NCBI GenBank assembly: GCA_000697335.1
Contig: JNEM01009043.1
Span: forward strand, 1-27,047
DNA length: 27,047 bases
From: Conidiobolus incongruus B7586
Taxonomy: Eukaryota; Entomophthoromycota; Entomophthoromycetes; Entomophthorales; Conidiobolaceae
Direction of reading: 5' to 3'
Positions within the stretch are counted from its first letter, which is position 1, and each line of letters opens with the position of its first letter. Shown piece by piece: positions 11,611 through 22,395 of this stretch. The position numbers and the translations under genes were made by a program. Below the pieces are notes generated by a model that saw only the letters and a list, made by a program, of their open reading frames with translations, ran no database searches and had not been told where the DNA came from.

Positions 11611-13569
11611 AAATTCCATTTAATCAATAAAGTTTCAAAATATATTTTGTAAAAATTATATTGTATAATATAGTTTGAAATCTAAATCAAAATTAATGAC
11701 TATTTCAATAGTTTTATTTTTTTTCCTGATATCTAACAAACTAAGCTAAATTTCATATTGGGTTATGTATCAGATTGACAAATATACCTAATTTATACCA
11801 CTTTTATTTTTTTTGGTAAAAAATTCTGAATTCAAATAGTAATATTGATATTTCTTTATTTTGGCATTACTGACTTAATCGTTATGCATTTAATAAATAC
11901 AACTCAACATAATTTAATTATTAACTTATTTTATTATTTCAATTCATCAATCTTTATCATGAAAAGTATTGGATTCAAAAACGAAAGATGTATAATTTTT
12001 CTATTTTTAAATCTTATGCCATGATTTTCATTTACATAGTGTAGTCTAGCCCAAATGCTTCAAAATAAACATATTGAGCTTATCCAAGATAATTTTATAA
12101 TATTGCTGATTCTTCAAAGAAATATTAGATAATTTTACTAGGTTTATAAAAATATTAAAAAAAAACTTCGGAATTTACTTCAATATAAATAAATTGATAT
12201 AGTTTCTATTATTTAATTTAGCAAATTGACATGGATATTACCCAATGAATATTGCCATATATATTTCCTTAATTTTATTAAAGAGTTATATTTTAGAGTT
12301 AAAATAGGACAGATTGTGGTTAAATTAATTTATTTTAAAAAATAATATTAAATTTTGATTTCAAATATCTGTGTAGATGAATATTTTCAAATTGATTTTC
12401 ATCATGTTACATAATTAGAAATAGATTTTAATCAAATATAATTGGAAAAAATTAGGTTCAAAGTAGAATATTCTAAGAATATTTTCATAAGCCTATTAAT
12501 CTGTAAAATATTAATTTTTTATCAGAGCTGTCTTGATGTACAAAACTTGTATATAGTTTGAATTAAAATATAAATAGTATATTATAATTTGATATAATCA
12601 AACTATGGGATATACATAAATAAAGATTAGAAAATTGATTTATTAGAAATACACCAAGCCTTAATATATGAATTGAAAAAAAGATTATTATAAAAATTAG
12701 TGAAATCATATGAAATGAGTAAATATAATATGAAATCCATAAACCACAAGAGCGAATTTTTTTAATTTGAGTTTACAAATTATCATTAAAGTTTTCAGTT
12801 ATAAAAATGAACCAGTATTTCTTGTCAAATCAAGTGAAGATAAACATTTGAAAAAAGTATTATAAACTCTAAGACAGAATTAATAAAATGGAAAACATGA
12901 ACAAAATTGAAAAAATTAAAGTATCAAACAAAAATCGAAACAATTTAAATATAACAGTGATTACATAATTAATTCTGTATTGGTAGAATTCAATTAACAA
13001 AATCATTTCAAACTGACCTCATGAGAATTAAGTGTTATTGTTGACTTGAAATACTAGATATCATTTATGCAAAACTAAATTCATGCAAAATGACAAATAT
13101 GATAGAATGATCTTAGATCACTTTGATCATCGAAATAAATCAAAGCAATAGTGTATAAGAAAGCTTGCGCATGAACTGATTAGGGTTAATAAATGGTATA
13201 TTGTATACCATCAAGCATGGATGTTATATATAGAAATAGTCACTATGATAGCTCAGAGTTTGAATCATATGGGTAGGGAAGATATTGAAGCAAATTCACG
13301 AAATAAATACTTACAATAATGGAATCTATAGAATAAGCATTAAAGTACAAAGTTTGTATTACACTAATGTAATATATGTTTGTTACCTTTAGATACTGGA
13401 GGACTAAAGCTTAATCAAATCAAATAAAGAATTAATCATTGAATAGATTTGTAAAGCAGTTACAAAGATTAAAATTTTTTAAACAAATTTAGATTCTGCT
13501 AGTAATATTGATTTTGAAAAGTTTATGTTATATTCTATTAATATGTATAAATATATCGGTAATAATTAA
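11611..13569. other. AT-rich spacer between convergent carrier and GPN1 genes
   Basis: About 2 kb between two gene 3' ends. There are small inverted repeats, such as ATAGTTTGA/TCAAACTAT (12553-12561 and 12598-12606) and TGGTATA/TATACCA (13194-13210), but no coding frame. The 3'UTRs of both neighbours must occupy the ends. Confidence 0.6.
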
Positions 13570-14828
13570 TTATTGTTCTTTTTCTTCAAGTTTGAGATCA
13601 TTCATTAATTTGTTCAAAGATTCAGCTTTTAAAGCTTTCTCCGAAGCTTCCTAAAATAATGTTAATATATTAATATTGGTATTAAAAATTTCAAATACCT
13701 TTTGCTTGATTCGTTCTAATAAATCTTGCTTATAGTCACTAGATCAAATCAATTAGAAAATTATATTATGGAAATGATATTTAAAAAACGTACGTTTCAT
13801 ATTCTTCAGCAGCTTCATTCACAGCTTTCATGAAATCATCCATTCCGCTTCCTGTAACAGATGAAACTCCAACAACCTAAAATAGTTAAAGCATGTATAT
13901 TGTCTTAAATTGATCTATGAATACCTTCAAATGTTGATAAAATTCATCCAAAACTAATGACATCGAATACATAAATGTGGACATATAAGTTTGGTCTTGT
14001 TCAATATCAGCTTGGAACTTTTGAAAATCTTGCATCCAATCAACAGCGAACTGATGGTCTTGTACGTCGGTTTTATTGAAAACAAGAATAAAAGGTAATC
14101 TTGTTTTATAAAGAATACTATACAAAGAAATTAGGACCAATCATAGATATTTTAAGAATAATATTACCTGCAAGCGTAAAGCATATTGGACATAAAAGTA
14201 GCAGGACTAGTGGTTCTAGGGGTATCAATGATATAGGCAATAACAGTAGGATAGGAAAGAGCTAAACTTTCAGTAATAATGGCACCGGAAGCAGACCATG
14301 TAAAAATTTCAATTTGACCAGGAGTATCAATCAAAATATGGCTAAGTGTAATAAATAAATAAATATTAGATATTTTGAGAGATATAGATCTAACTCACTC
14401 AAGTTTATCTTCTTTCTTTTGGATAATGTCAAGAACTTGTTCGAATTTGGTAGTAAACAAATTAAGACTGGTTAGAATGGCTCCATTAGGACCTAAACCA
14501 TATCTGCAAAAGTGAGTAAAAGAATAAAATAAAAACATATATTACATTTACTCTTTCATAACGACTTTATAATTAACGGTATCTCTGATATCCAAGTTAG
14601 GTTTATAAGGAACATTATAAACAGCAGGATCCAAGTTAATAATATAGGGATTTTTGTTAGTTTTTTGTTTAAAATAAGAATTAATTCTCTAAAAAATATT
14701 TAATAAAAGAGTAATAATATTTTATATAGTTATAGTACTTGATTAAAGGTGGTTTTGCCTGACCCTGCCATACCAATAGAAATAATACAGACAGGTTTAG
14801 ATGTTGCGTTTGAGGTGGATTCAGACAT
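13570..14828 (-). CDS. GPN1: GPN-loop GTPase 1 (Npa3/XAB1)
   Basis: Cytosolic, shuttling GTPase needed for assembly and nuclear import of RNA polymerase II. Eight exons on the minus strand: 14828-14739, 14688-14552, 14503-14399, 14341-14168, 14117-13925, 13876-13794, 13738-13699 and 13650-13570. They join in frame to 300 residues; introns are 48-57 nt. The G1 loop GMAGSGKTT is at residues 19-27. The diagnostic GPN insertion is in YGLGPNG, G3 is IDTPGQIE and G4 is NKTD. The stretches [38 protein letters not shown] and DFQKFQAD complete the match. The start at 14828 gives a short S/T-rich leader directly before the P-loop. At 300 residues it is shorter than human GPN1 (374) or yeast Npa3 (385): after the LLERIKQK helix only about 25 residues remain, so the long acidic tail is missing. 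It is divergent from CENP-T. Confidence 0.95.
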
Positions 14829-15485
14829 TGTGTTGTATTTAAGGATCAAACTAATTGAGTCAAATAAATTGATTAATAATCCAATTATTTCATTCATTTG
14901 TAAATGAATTTAATAAATACTATTAGTTTCAAATGAGTTATGGGATATTTTGTTAATGTTGTTTTTATAATATCAACAATTTTGATTTTTTAATTGGTAT
15001 AATACTTGAATTGAATTAAAAATTGGTAGAAATGATAATTGTTTATGGAAATCTTCTTGCCATAACTGATCTCACTCAAAGACCAGAGAGCCAATTGAAT
15101 CATCTATTAAGCTAATCTACCACAGCAATTTGTTTGCTGAAATTAATCCGATTTTATTTATTTCTTACTCGAATATTGAATAGATTAGACAAAGAACTTA
15201 TTTTAATAAACTATCATGTACTTGACTGAGTACTTAATTGAGAACAAATGCTCTATCTAATATATATAACCAAACGCTATATTACATATAATGATGGTAA
15301 AGTATTTTAATAACATTTGAAAATCTGTATTAATATATATAAGAATCGTTTTGGCATGATGAAATATTTCAGTTATTGAATTATTTATTTTGAGATGTCA
15401 AAGTAGTATCTTCAACGAGGTATCTTAAATGATTTATTCTATGTACTATATTTATATCAAACGCTCAATCTTTGAAACCAAGTCT

Positions 15486-15534
<49 letters not shown>

Positions 15535-15939
15535 CCAAAATCTTAAAAATTAATAATTTGCATTTTTGCTATCATTTATACCAATATAAATATGCTATCA
15601 TTATTTTAATTCATAATATCAGAAGAATTGAATGAAAATTGATAATCAAAATCTAATACGTAGGTTTTTCAACCAAAATAATGAATTTAAGATATAGATT
15701 TTGATAATATATATTAAAACCAATATTTTGATCAATATTATTATGTATTTGTTTTTTATGTATATATATTCAAAATCAAGTCACTGATAAATTGATGAAA
15801 TTCGTAATCCCATAAACTAATTTGATAAAATTAACTATAAATATCCTTTGATTGTGGTTAGTCAAATATTAAGTTCGTTTTAAGTTATAGCCAATTATTT
15901 ACATTTAAATAAATATTACTTGCTTTAATTTCATAAGAT
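14829..15939. other. Divergent spacer between GPN1 and CENP-T
   Basis: About 1.1 kb that must hold the promoters of both genes. It contains a long TA microsatellite at 15491-15530. The part around 15040-15240 is less AT-biased but has no open frame that I recognise. Confidence 0.6.
15491..15530. repeat. TA dinucleotide microsatellite, about 20 units
   Basis: An uninterrupted (TA)20 run is followed by a T-rich stretch, about 410 bp upstream of the CENP-T start codon. It is self-complementary and probably length-variable. Confidence 0.95.
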
Positions 15940-18770
15940 ATGAGTAGAAAGTATCCTCAAAGGTTTAGCTACACGCCAGCCAATACTGAATTGAAAGAAA
16001 TTCCAGATAATGTTAATCCGTCAACTGAGTTATTGAATGACATAGAATCTGAGAATCTTGAAAATAAACTACACCCACGCCCTTTACAAAATCTAATTGA
16101 TATGAATAACTCCAGGCCAATGAGAAATTCCTATCCAGATGTTTATTCACGTGTCAATACTTCAGCGACAGATAATGACAAAATTTCCCCTCAGCAACAG
16201 GTATATCATAAATTATGAAATATTAATACTGTATTCATATGTAATAATAGTTAAGAAGGCTGTCTTCGATATTATTGGATCAAAAATTATCCAGTAGTGA
16301 CTTCACAAGTTCCCAACCACGAGTTTCCAACGATTCGAATTTAGACAAGTATGCAAATGGCATTCACACCCCTGAGTTAGTACAATCTATATCACTAATG
16401 GCCAGCATGAGACTAAATCAATTGCAAAAAGGCGAAAGACCACCAACTCCTCAAGCTCTTCTTCGCCAATTAGTCAGAGCCATTAACTCTGAACGTTTAG
16501 CAGACAACAATGAAATACAGGAAATTGTTCGAAATACATCACATACTGCTATTTCCCAGCAACCAACATTACCATCTAAAACGATTGATACTAGCGATAG
16601 CAGTAGCGATAGTCCAATAGCCTTTAAGATAGACGATTTTGATCCTTTAGCTTATAATCAACAGGTTGATAAGCTAATTGAAGAGATCCCTAATATAAGC
16701 TTAATAGATCTTGAATCGATAGAAAATCTGGAAGCATACTCCAACATGAACATCAGCCACCGCTCTTTGAGAGATATCAATATTGAAGTTCCATCCTTGC
16801 CCAACCTCGATCCTAATGAATCGAATAATATTGATCAATATTTCAACAACTCTTTGAACGTTGATCAAGATCTAGACAAGCTATTTCTTAAAGATGCGCT
16901 CCCCACTCCCGAACGAAAATTTATTGACATTTCCGACCAATTAGCAGTCAATTCAAGTTTTGCCAATTCCAGCATTGCACTTGATCGAAATTCAGTCACA
17001 GAAAATTCCAGATTATCTATAAATGACTTTCCAGATCCCGATGTTGGTTCGTCCAGTCTATCTCCAACCAACCGCAATGAGCAAATTGTGCAATCTAACG
17101 ATCTAGCATCAACCTTCACAGAGCTTGATTCAAAAGTGCTTGACGATAATTCCAATGTGCCAGTTGTGGACTTGGAAGAAGATAAGAGCAAATCAGTGGA
17201 TCTCTCGATGCTTGACAAGGCATTTATTCAGACTCCATTCAACAATCAATCTGGATTGGACATATCACTTGACTTGAAAAATGAACTGGAGGGATTACAG
17301 CACGAAATTGAATCAAACATTAACGATCTGGTAGTCCCTGAAGAATTAAGCCCTCCTCCTAATGTTGAAACTAGTCAAACAATTCACCAATTGATTCATA
17401 CCAAGGAAGATGAAAAAACAGAATCAGTTTTCTCATTAGATAATACTCATCAAGATGAAACTAAGCCACACATATCCGATCACGAGCCAAAATTGAGTAA
17501 TCATATTCCCGATCAATCTCTTGACTTTCCTGAACCAATTGGAGACATCATTTCCGACTCTATTGATCAAAACACCCAATCCGATTTACAACCTCAGTCA
17601 GAGCAGGGTCAAGAAATTAAATCGGATGGCTCTGTTGAGCCATCAATCGAATCAGAGCCTGAAATTGATGATTCTGTTCATAATGAGGAAAAAGAAAAAT
17701 CTCCAGTATCATCAGAGTCAAGCCCCGCTTCTGAATCAAGTGAATCTTCCCATGAAGAATCTAATATCGATTTACCAGCCCCAAAAATTGATCAAGATCC
17801 AGATATTGATCAATCCAGCGTCTCTGAAACTTCTGAAACAGCAGATTTAATACATCCGCAAACTGAAATTGACGCAAATTCAATAATTGAACCCAATGAA
17901 CCAACAGACGTGATTGAGGAAACCCCCTTGATAGATCAAACAAACAATACTGAAGAAGTCGCTGCATTAGAATCAGATATCCCAATTGAATCAAATGAAC
18001 TAGACGCACTTCCCGATCCAACTCAGGATGCGACTTTATTAAGGTATATACTTTTATCACATTTTCCATTCATTGCTTACATATTCTTAGTGTCAATCCC
18101 CCTATTTCACCCAACGCTTCTTTTACCAACAATTTGGATGAAATACCCAATGAAAATGTAGATGCTGTGAGTAATGAGAGTGATATTTCCGATGATTTTA
18201 TTGACACTATACGTGATGACTCTACCAAGCCGATTTTATCTCCCGTTTCGCCAGGCTCAGTTCCTACTCTTCCTAAATTACCCACATTTAGGAAACAACG
18301 CAAGATTGATATTAATCAAATTTCTAAAAGTTCTGCATCACTGTAAGCTAGATATTTAAGATCAATATTTACTGAAACTAACTCAATATTTAGTAACAAC
18401 TTGCCTGCTTCACAAGTAAAATCACTTGTACAATCAATGGCAAATACAAGGATATCCCAGGCTACATTAAATAGTTTTTTATATGCTACTGATAAATATT
18501 TTGAACAAGTTTCTGGGGATTTATTATCCTATGCTAAACATGCTCAAAGAAAGACGGTCAACGAAGAGGATGTTTTATGTTTATTTAAAAGGTATACACC
18601 TATATTAAATGTATTATGTCATCAATATAACCTTGAAGTTTAGACAAAATAGAATTAAAAACGCTGAGATGAGTGATTGGATTAGCTTAGCTCAAAAACA
18701 ACTACCAAGGGATTTATGGGAGCCTTTAGCTGAAGCATCTAATCCATCAAAGCGAAGAAAGAAGAATTAA
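15940..18770 (+). CDS. CENPT: Centromere protein T (inner kinetochore, histone-fold)
   Basis: Inner-kinetochore (CCAN) protein. It binds centromeric DNA through a C-terminal histone fold with CENP-W/S/X and recruits the Ndc80 complex through its N-terminal arm. Five exons (15940-16200, 16251-18043, 18091-18342, 18394-18591, 18644-18770) join in frame to 876 residues; introns are 47-52 nt. The C-terminal ~105 residues hold the evidence: ATDKYFEQVSGDLLSYAKHA, QRKTVNEEDVLCLFKRQ and LAQKQLPRDLWEPL. Human CENP-T in the same order has CLDKYFQHLCDDLEVFAAHA, GRKTVKPEDLELLMRRQ and VERHLPLEYRQLLIP. TPQALLRQLV (about 153-162) resembles the human TPRTLLRRVL motif. The rest of the ~680-residue arm is acidic and rich in Ser, Asp, Glu, Ile and Pro, with at least ten Ser/Thr-Pro sites of CDK type, as in other CENP-T proteins. 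A basic KRRKKN ends the protein. Exon 1 is less certain than the C-terminus: it starts at the only upstream ATG in frame and has a good donor. Confidence 0.88.
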
Positions 18771-18997
18771 GATAATGTGCTGTGGTTTTAATAATAATTA
18801 TACCGTCATTCAATAATTAATAAATACTTTGCTTTTGTATATGTAATATCAATATTGTCCCCACATCCCCGGTTTTAGATACTAAAAATATATTTCAATA
18901 TAAGTATATTGTAATATAATTGTATTTACATAATAAGACTATAAGAACTGAAGAAAAATAAGTTTATTAAAATAAAAGATTAAAATATATTAGTAAA
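18771..18997. other. Short convergent spacer between CENP-T and RhoGEF
   Basis: 227 bp separate the two stop codons, so the 3'UTRs are likely to be short or to overlap. The sequence is AT-rich with several AATAAA-like strings on both strands that could serve as poly(A) signals. No other feature is seen. Confidence 0.6.
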
Positions 18998-21900
18998 TTA
19001 AAATTGGCTTGCCCAATTGGAAAAAATATTCTTTAAATGCTGGAAAGAGCTACGCTTCTTCTTTTGGACAACTTTGGATCCGCCTAATTGTTCCGGCAAA
19101 ACTGAATTAGAACCACGATGCGAATAAATAGTTTGTCTCTGAGTGGGAGCAGCAGTCAATGGGTCGGATAAATTTCTCAATTGCGGTAAATGAGTTAAAC
19201 TTCTCAATTCACCACTTGCTCGATGACCTAAAGCATTACGAGCTTGGCCCAAAAATGGACCCTTCTTTCGAGCAAAAGATCCTGAAGGAACTAAAGGAGT
19301 ACCAGTGGAATGAAGAGAAATTCTTCCATCGCGTGTCACCCTAACAAACGATTTCACCTTGTGAAGATAAGGGTGAGATACCTTAGTGACTGGGAAATGG
19401 AGCCCAAACAAACTTTCCAAGATAGCTTTATTGTAGTAATGCTGTCTTCTAAAATAAGCAATAGATCCTCTTAACATGCAGTGTGAATATAGTAAATTTT
19501 GCATCAGGTATCCTTGGAATAAGAAAGGTAATTGATAATCCTGACCAACTACACTGGGATGCTCTGGTGTCAAAAGGACCAACTCTGAAGCGGGCAAAAT
19601 ATTAGATAAAGGAGCACAGCTCACTCTACTTCTCATCATTAAACTACAATAAGTGTTAAAATTGAATAAAACAAACGCTAACAGTGAAATTTACCCAAAC
19701 TTCCCCTTATTACCAGTGAGTATACCATGTACTAAAGCAGAATGATTATCTAAGAAATATTTTGATGGATCAGTTTCAATATCCTCAACAAAGGTTAAAC
19801 TGATTTCACTCTAATGATATAATAAAATTAGAAGGATCATCAAAAGAATTCTATATTTTACAAATTACCCTGACTTTAGAATTTTGGTAATCTTTTTGCT
19901 CCATTATAAAGAAATAAAGAGCGACATCATTAATAACCTTTTGATACAAACTACATCCGATTTCTAAAATCATTTTTAAGCATATATTCGAGTTGAGTAA
20001 CTATTAAATTACCTAAAGCTCTATTTTCAGCTCTTAGATAGCTAAATTTACTAATAAACTGTTGTTTAATTTGGAACATTGGAGTAGTATAATAATGGAT
20101 CGCTTGAGAGTCCCAATAAATATCTTCGACAGCAGTGCTATTAATTTTCAAATAAAATCCATGATTTTTGCCTAAAACAAGTTAATAAATTTGAATATTA
20201 TTATAATAGTAATAAATATGAATTTACCTATAGTTTGGCCATCTAATATATCTATATCATTTAAACTTATCCAAGATACGAATAAATATTTGAACTTTTT
20301 ATTAGAATTGAAAGTTCTTTGAGCGACCATAATATAATCATTGAATAAAAATAAAGTGACTTCTGCTTGAAATGAAGATTTGCAAATATCTCTCTCGTCG
20401 CAGTCAATTTGAGTGATTAATTTACGAGAGGCATGTACCAGACTAGCCTAAAAGAGTGTTGTCTTAATATTAATGAATTATTTAATACTTATTAATCATT
20501 ACTGGACAATCTTCTATTTGGTACAATAATTTAGTTAATTCCATAACATGCTCTGAAGTTTCATTCTGATCTAAGTGACTTATATCATTAGCGATATTAA
20601 GAGCTTGAAATAATGGTTTGTAATCTGGATGATCTTTGGGGGTTAACTCTAATAAATCTAAAATCAATGCAATTAGACAGTGATATAAATCAGTTAATTA
20701 TAAAATTACCAGTAAATAATAAAACATAACGTGGAATTCTCTGTACAGGCATAACTAATAAATCTTTAATACCCAGTTTAAAGCATAAGTCACTCTCTCT
20801 AGCTTCTCTTAAAAATTCCCAATACTTTATATTTTTCTTCTCCAAGTCACTCGAGTATTTTTCGGAATGTTTGTAACCCATAATATAATTTTGATAAACA
20901 TTGAAATTCTTTAAGTGTTTAAGACATACTTCGCCCAATCCATCGCCATTTTCGTTTAGTTGACTTAAGTCTTCACAGAAGCTCTTATTCACATCGTGGA
21001 TTTCTTCGATATGCTTGAAGATTGAAGTGATATCATATTGTGAAATGATCTTGTTGTGGGATAAGCTACTTGATTGCAATGGATTAAGATATACCTAAAA
21101 AATTGTTAAATAAAATAAATATGATAAAATATTATACTCAACTTACTTGAATAAAACCTTTAAGTTTTTTCAAATATGAATTCTCAGTTTTGATTAATTC
21201 ATGAATAATATCTCTCCTCTTTTCAGCAACCTAAATATGCACTTGTTAAGTGGTAGATAACATCATATTTTATAATTTTAGTTACTTGTTCATCTTGTAA
21301 ATTAACTGGTTTATCTAGTTTCACTTGATTGCAAGATTTAGAAATTATTTTAACACCATTTTTAACCAAGGGAGATCCTAGCATCCTTCTAAACATTTTA
21401 AAAGTATCCTTTTGAGATAAATCTCTCTGATCATCTCCTAAAAGAAGGATGACGTCGTTATAATAATACTTTTTCATCATCATCACTTCAGTCAACTTTA
21501 GAGGACTTAAAATGGAAAGATCATCAGATGATTCCAATCCAGATACAATTTTGTTTAAATTGGATTTAACTACTTCAATAGTTGCGATATGAAGTCTGAT
21601 TTTGTTTAATATGTCTTTGGATAAGGTTTCACATTCAGCTGGATTCAATGACACTGGTTCACCCAATGATGGACATTGAAATTGAGTAGATTTATACCAT
21701 TTTTCTAATTGAAACCAATCATCTTCTAATTCAGCGAGATACTTTTCCAATGCTAGATATATGATAATATTGCATGCTTTGGGTGATAATACGTTTTCAG
21801 GTTGACCTTTTGTGGGTACAAGTAAGGCATTATCAATGGTAACAGCCTTAAACTTCCATATAGTTCTAATATAAACTAAATATTTCTTTTCTTTTTTTAA

Positions 21901-22395
21901 TAATGAAATACATATAGGTCCCAAGTCTTCGTCATATCCCAAATAAGTAGAATGAGCTATTTAATGCTTTATTAAAAAATTCCTTGAATATAGTTTCAAT
22001 ATTAAATTACCTTTATGGAGGAAAGAGTTAGTCCAAAATTCTTTAGTATAAAACTCATTTGTAAAGTTCTCATTACAAATTTTATCTAAATTCAAGCTCT
22101 CTATCTTGGCACCAGGAGTGGGTACTGAAGCGGAACGAGGTCTACGATTAGGACTGGAATCAGGTCTGGTGAAATTTGAAGAGAGTCTTTTTGGTTTAGG
22201 GCTCACGCTACTCACCAAGTCAATAGTATATCCCTTTTCTTGAAACTGATCATGAACTAACTAAACATTACAGATCATTAGTATTTATTTATTCAATATT
22301 CAGTTTAATCAGATATAAATATAGAAATAACTTACAGATATAAAGTTATAGTCAATAGTATCGTATTGTATTGGTAAAGGACCGCTATTTGACAT
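18998..22395 (-). CDS. Rho guanine nucleotide exchange factor (DH-PH protein)
   Basis: Activator of Rho-family GTPases, probably acting at the cell cortex. Eleven exons on the minus strand: 22395-22336, 22260-22011, 21956-21286, 21230-21147, 21094-20710, 20657-20503, 20447-20228, 20171-20013, 19963-19869, 19810-19695 and 19643-18998. They join in frame to 946 residues; introns are 49-75 nt. The DH (RhoGEF) domain spans about 328-535, with CR1 RRDIIHELIKTENSYLKKL and CR3 IKDLLVMPVQRIPRYVLLFT. A PH-like segment follows at about 536-665 (VTLFLFNDYIMVAQR, then KYLFVSWISLNDI). The N-terminus is Ser/Pro/Arg-rich (about 35-75). Residues about 90-145 (FYTKEFWTNSFLHKG, then TYLGYDEDLGPICISL) resemble the entry to RapGAP domains. 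The C-terminal ~215 residues form one exon and end in a Ser/Lys/Arg-rich tail of unknown role. The specific Rho substrate cannot be told from the sequence. Confidence 0.9.

Noticed and set aside
13180-13190. Telomere-like TTAGGG string (TTAGGGTTAA); a similar TAGGGTTAA is near 25940
   Set aside because: Single partial copies without tandem repetition are expected by chance.
16251-16258. Alternative acceptors for CENP-T intron 1 at 16255 or 16258
   Set aside because: Only the TAG ending at 16250 keeps the frame into the long second exon; the two later AGs shift it.
16865-17218. Minus-strand frame inside CENP-T
   Set aside because: Antisense shadow. Ser/Leu-rich because the sense strand is rich in Asp, Glu and Ser codons.
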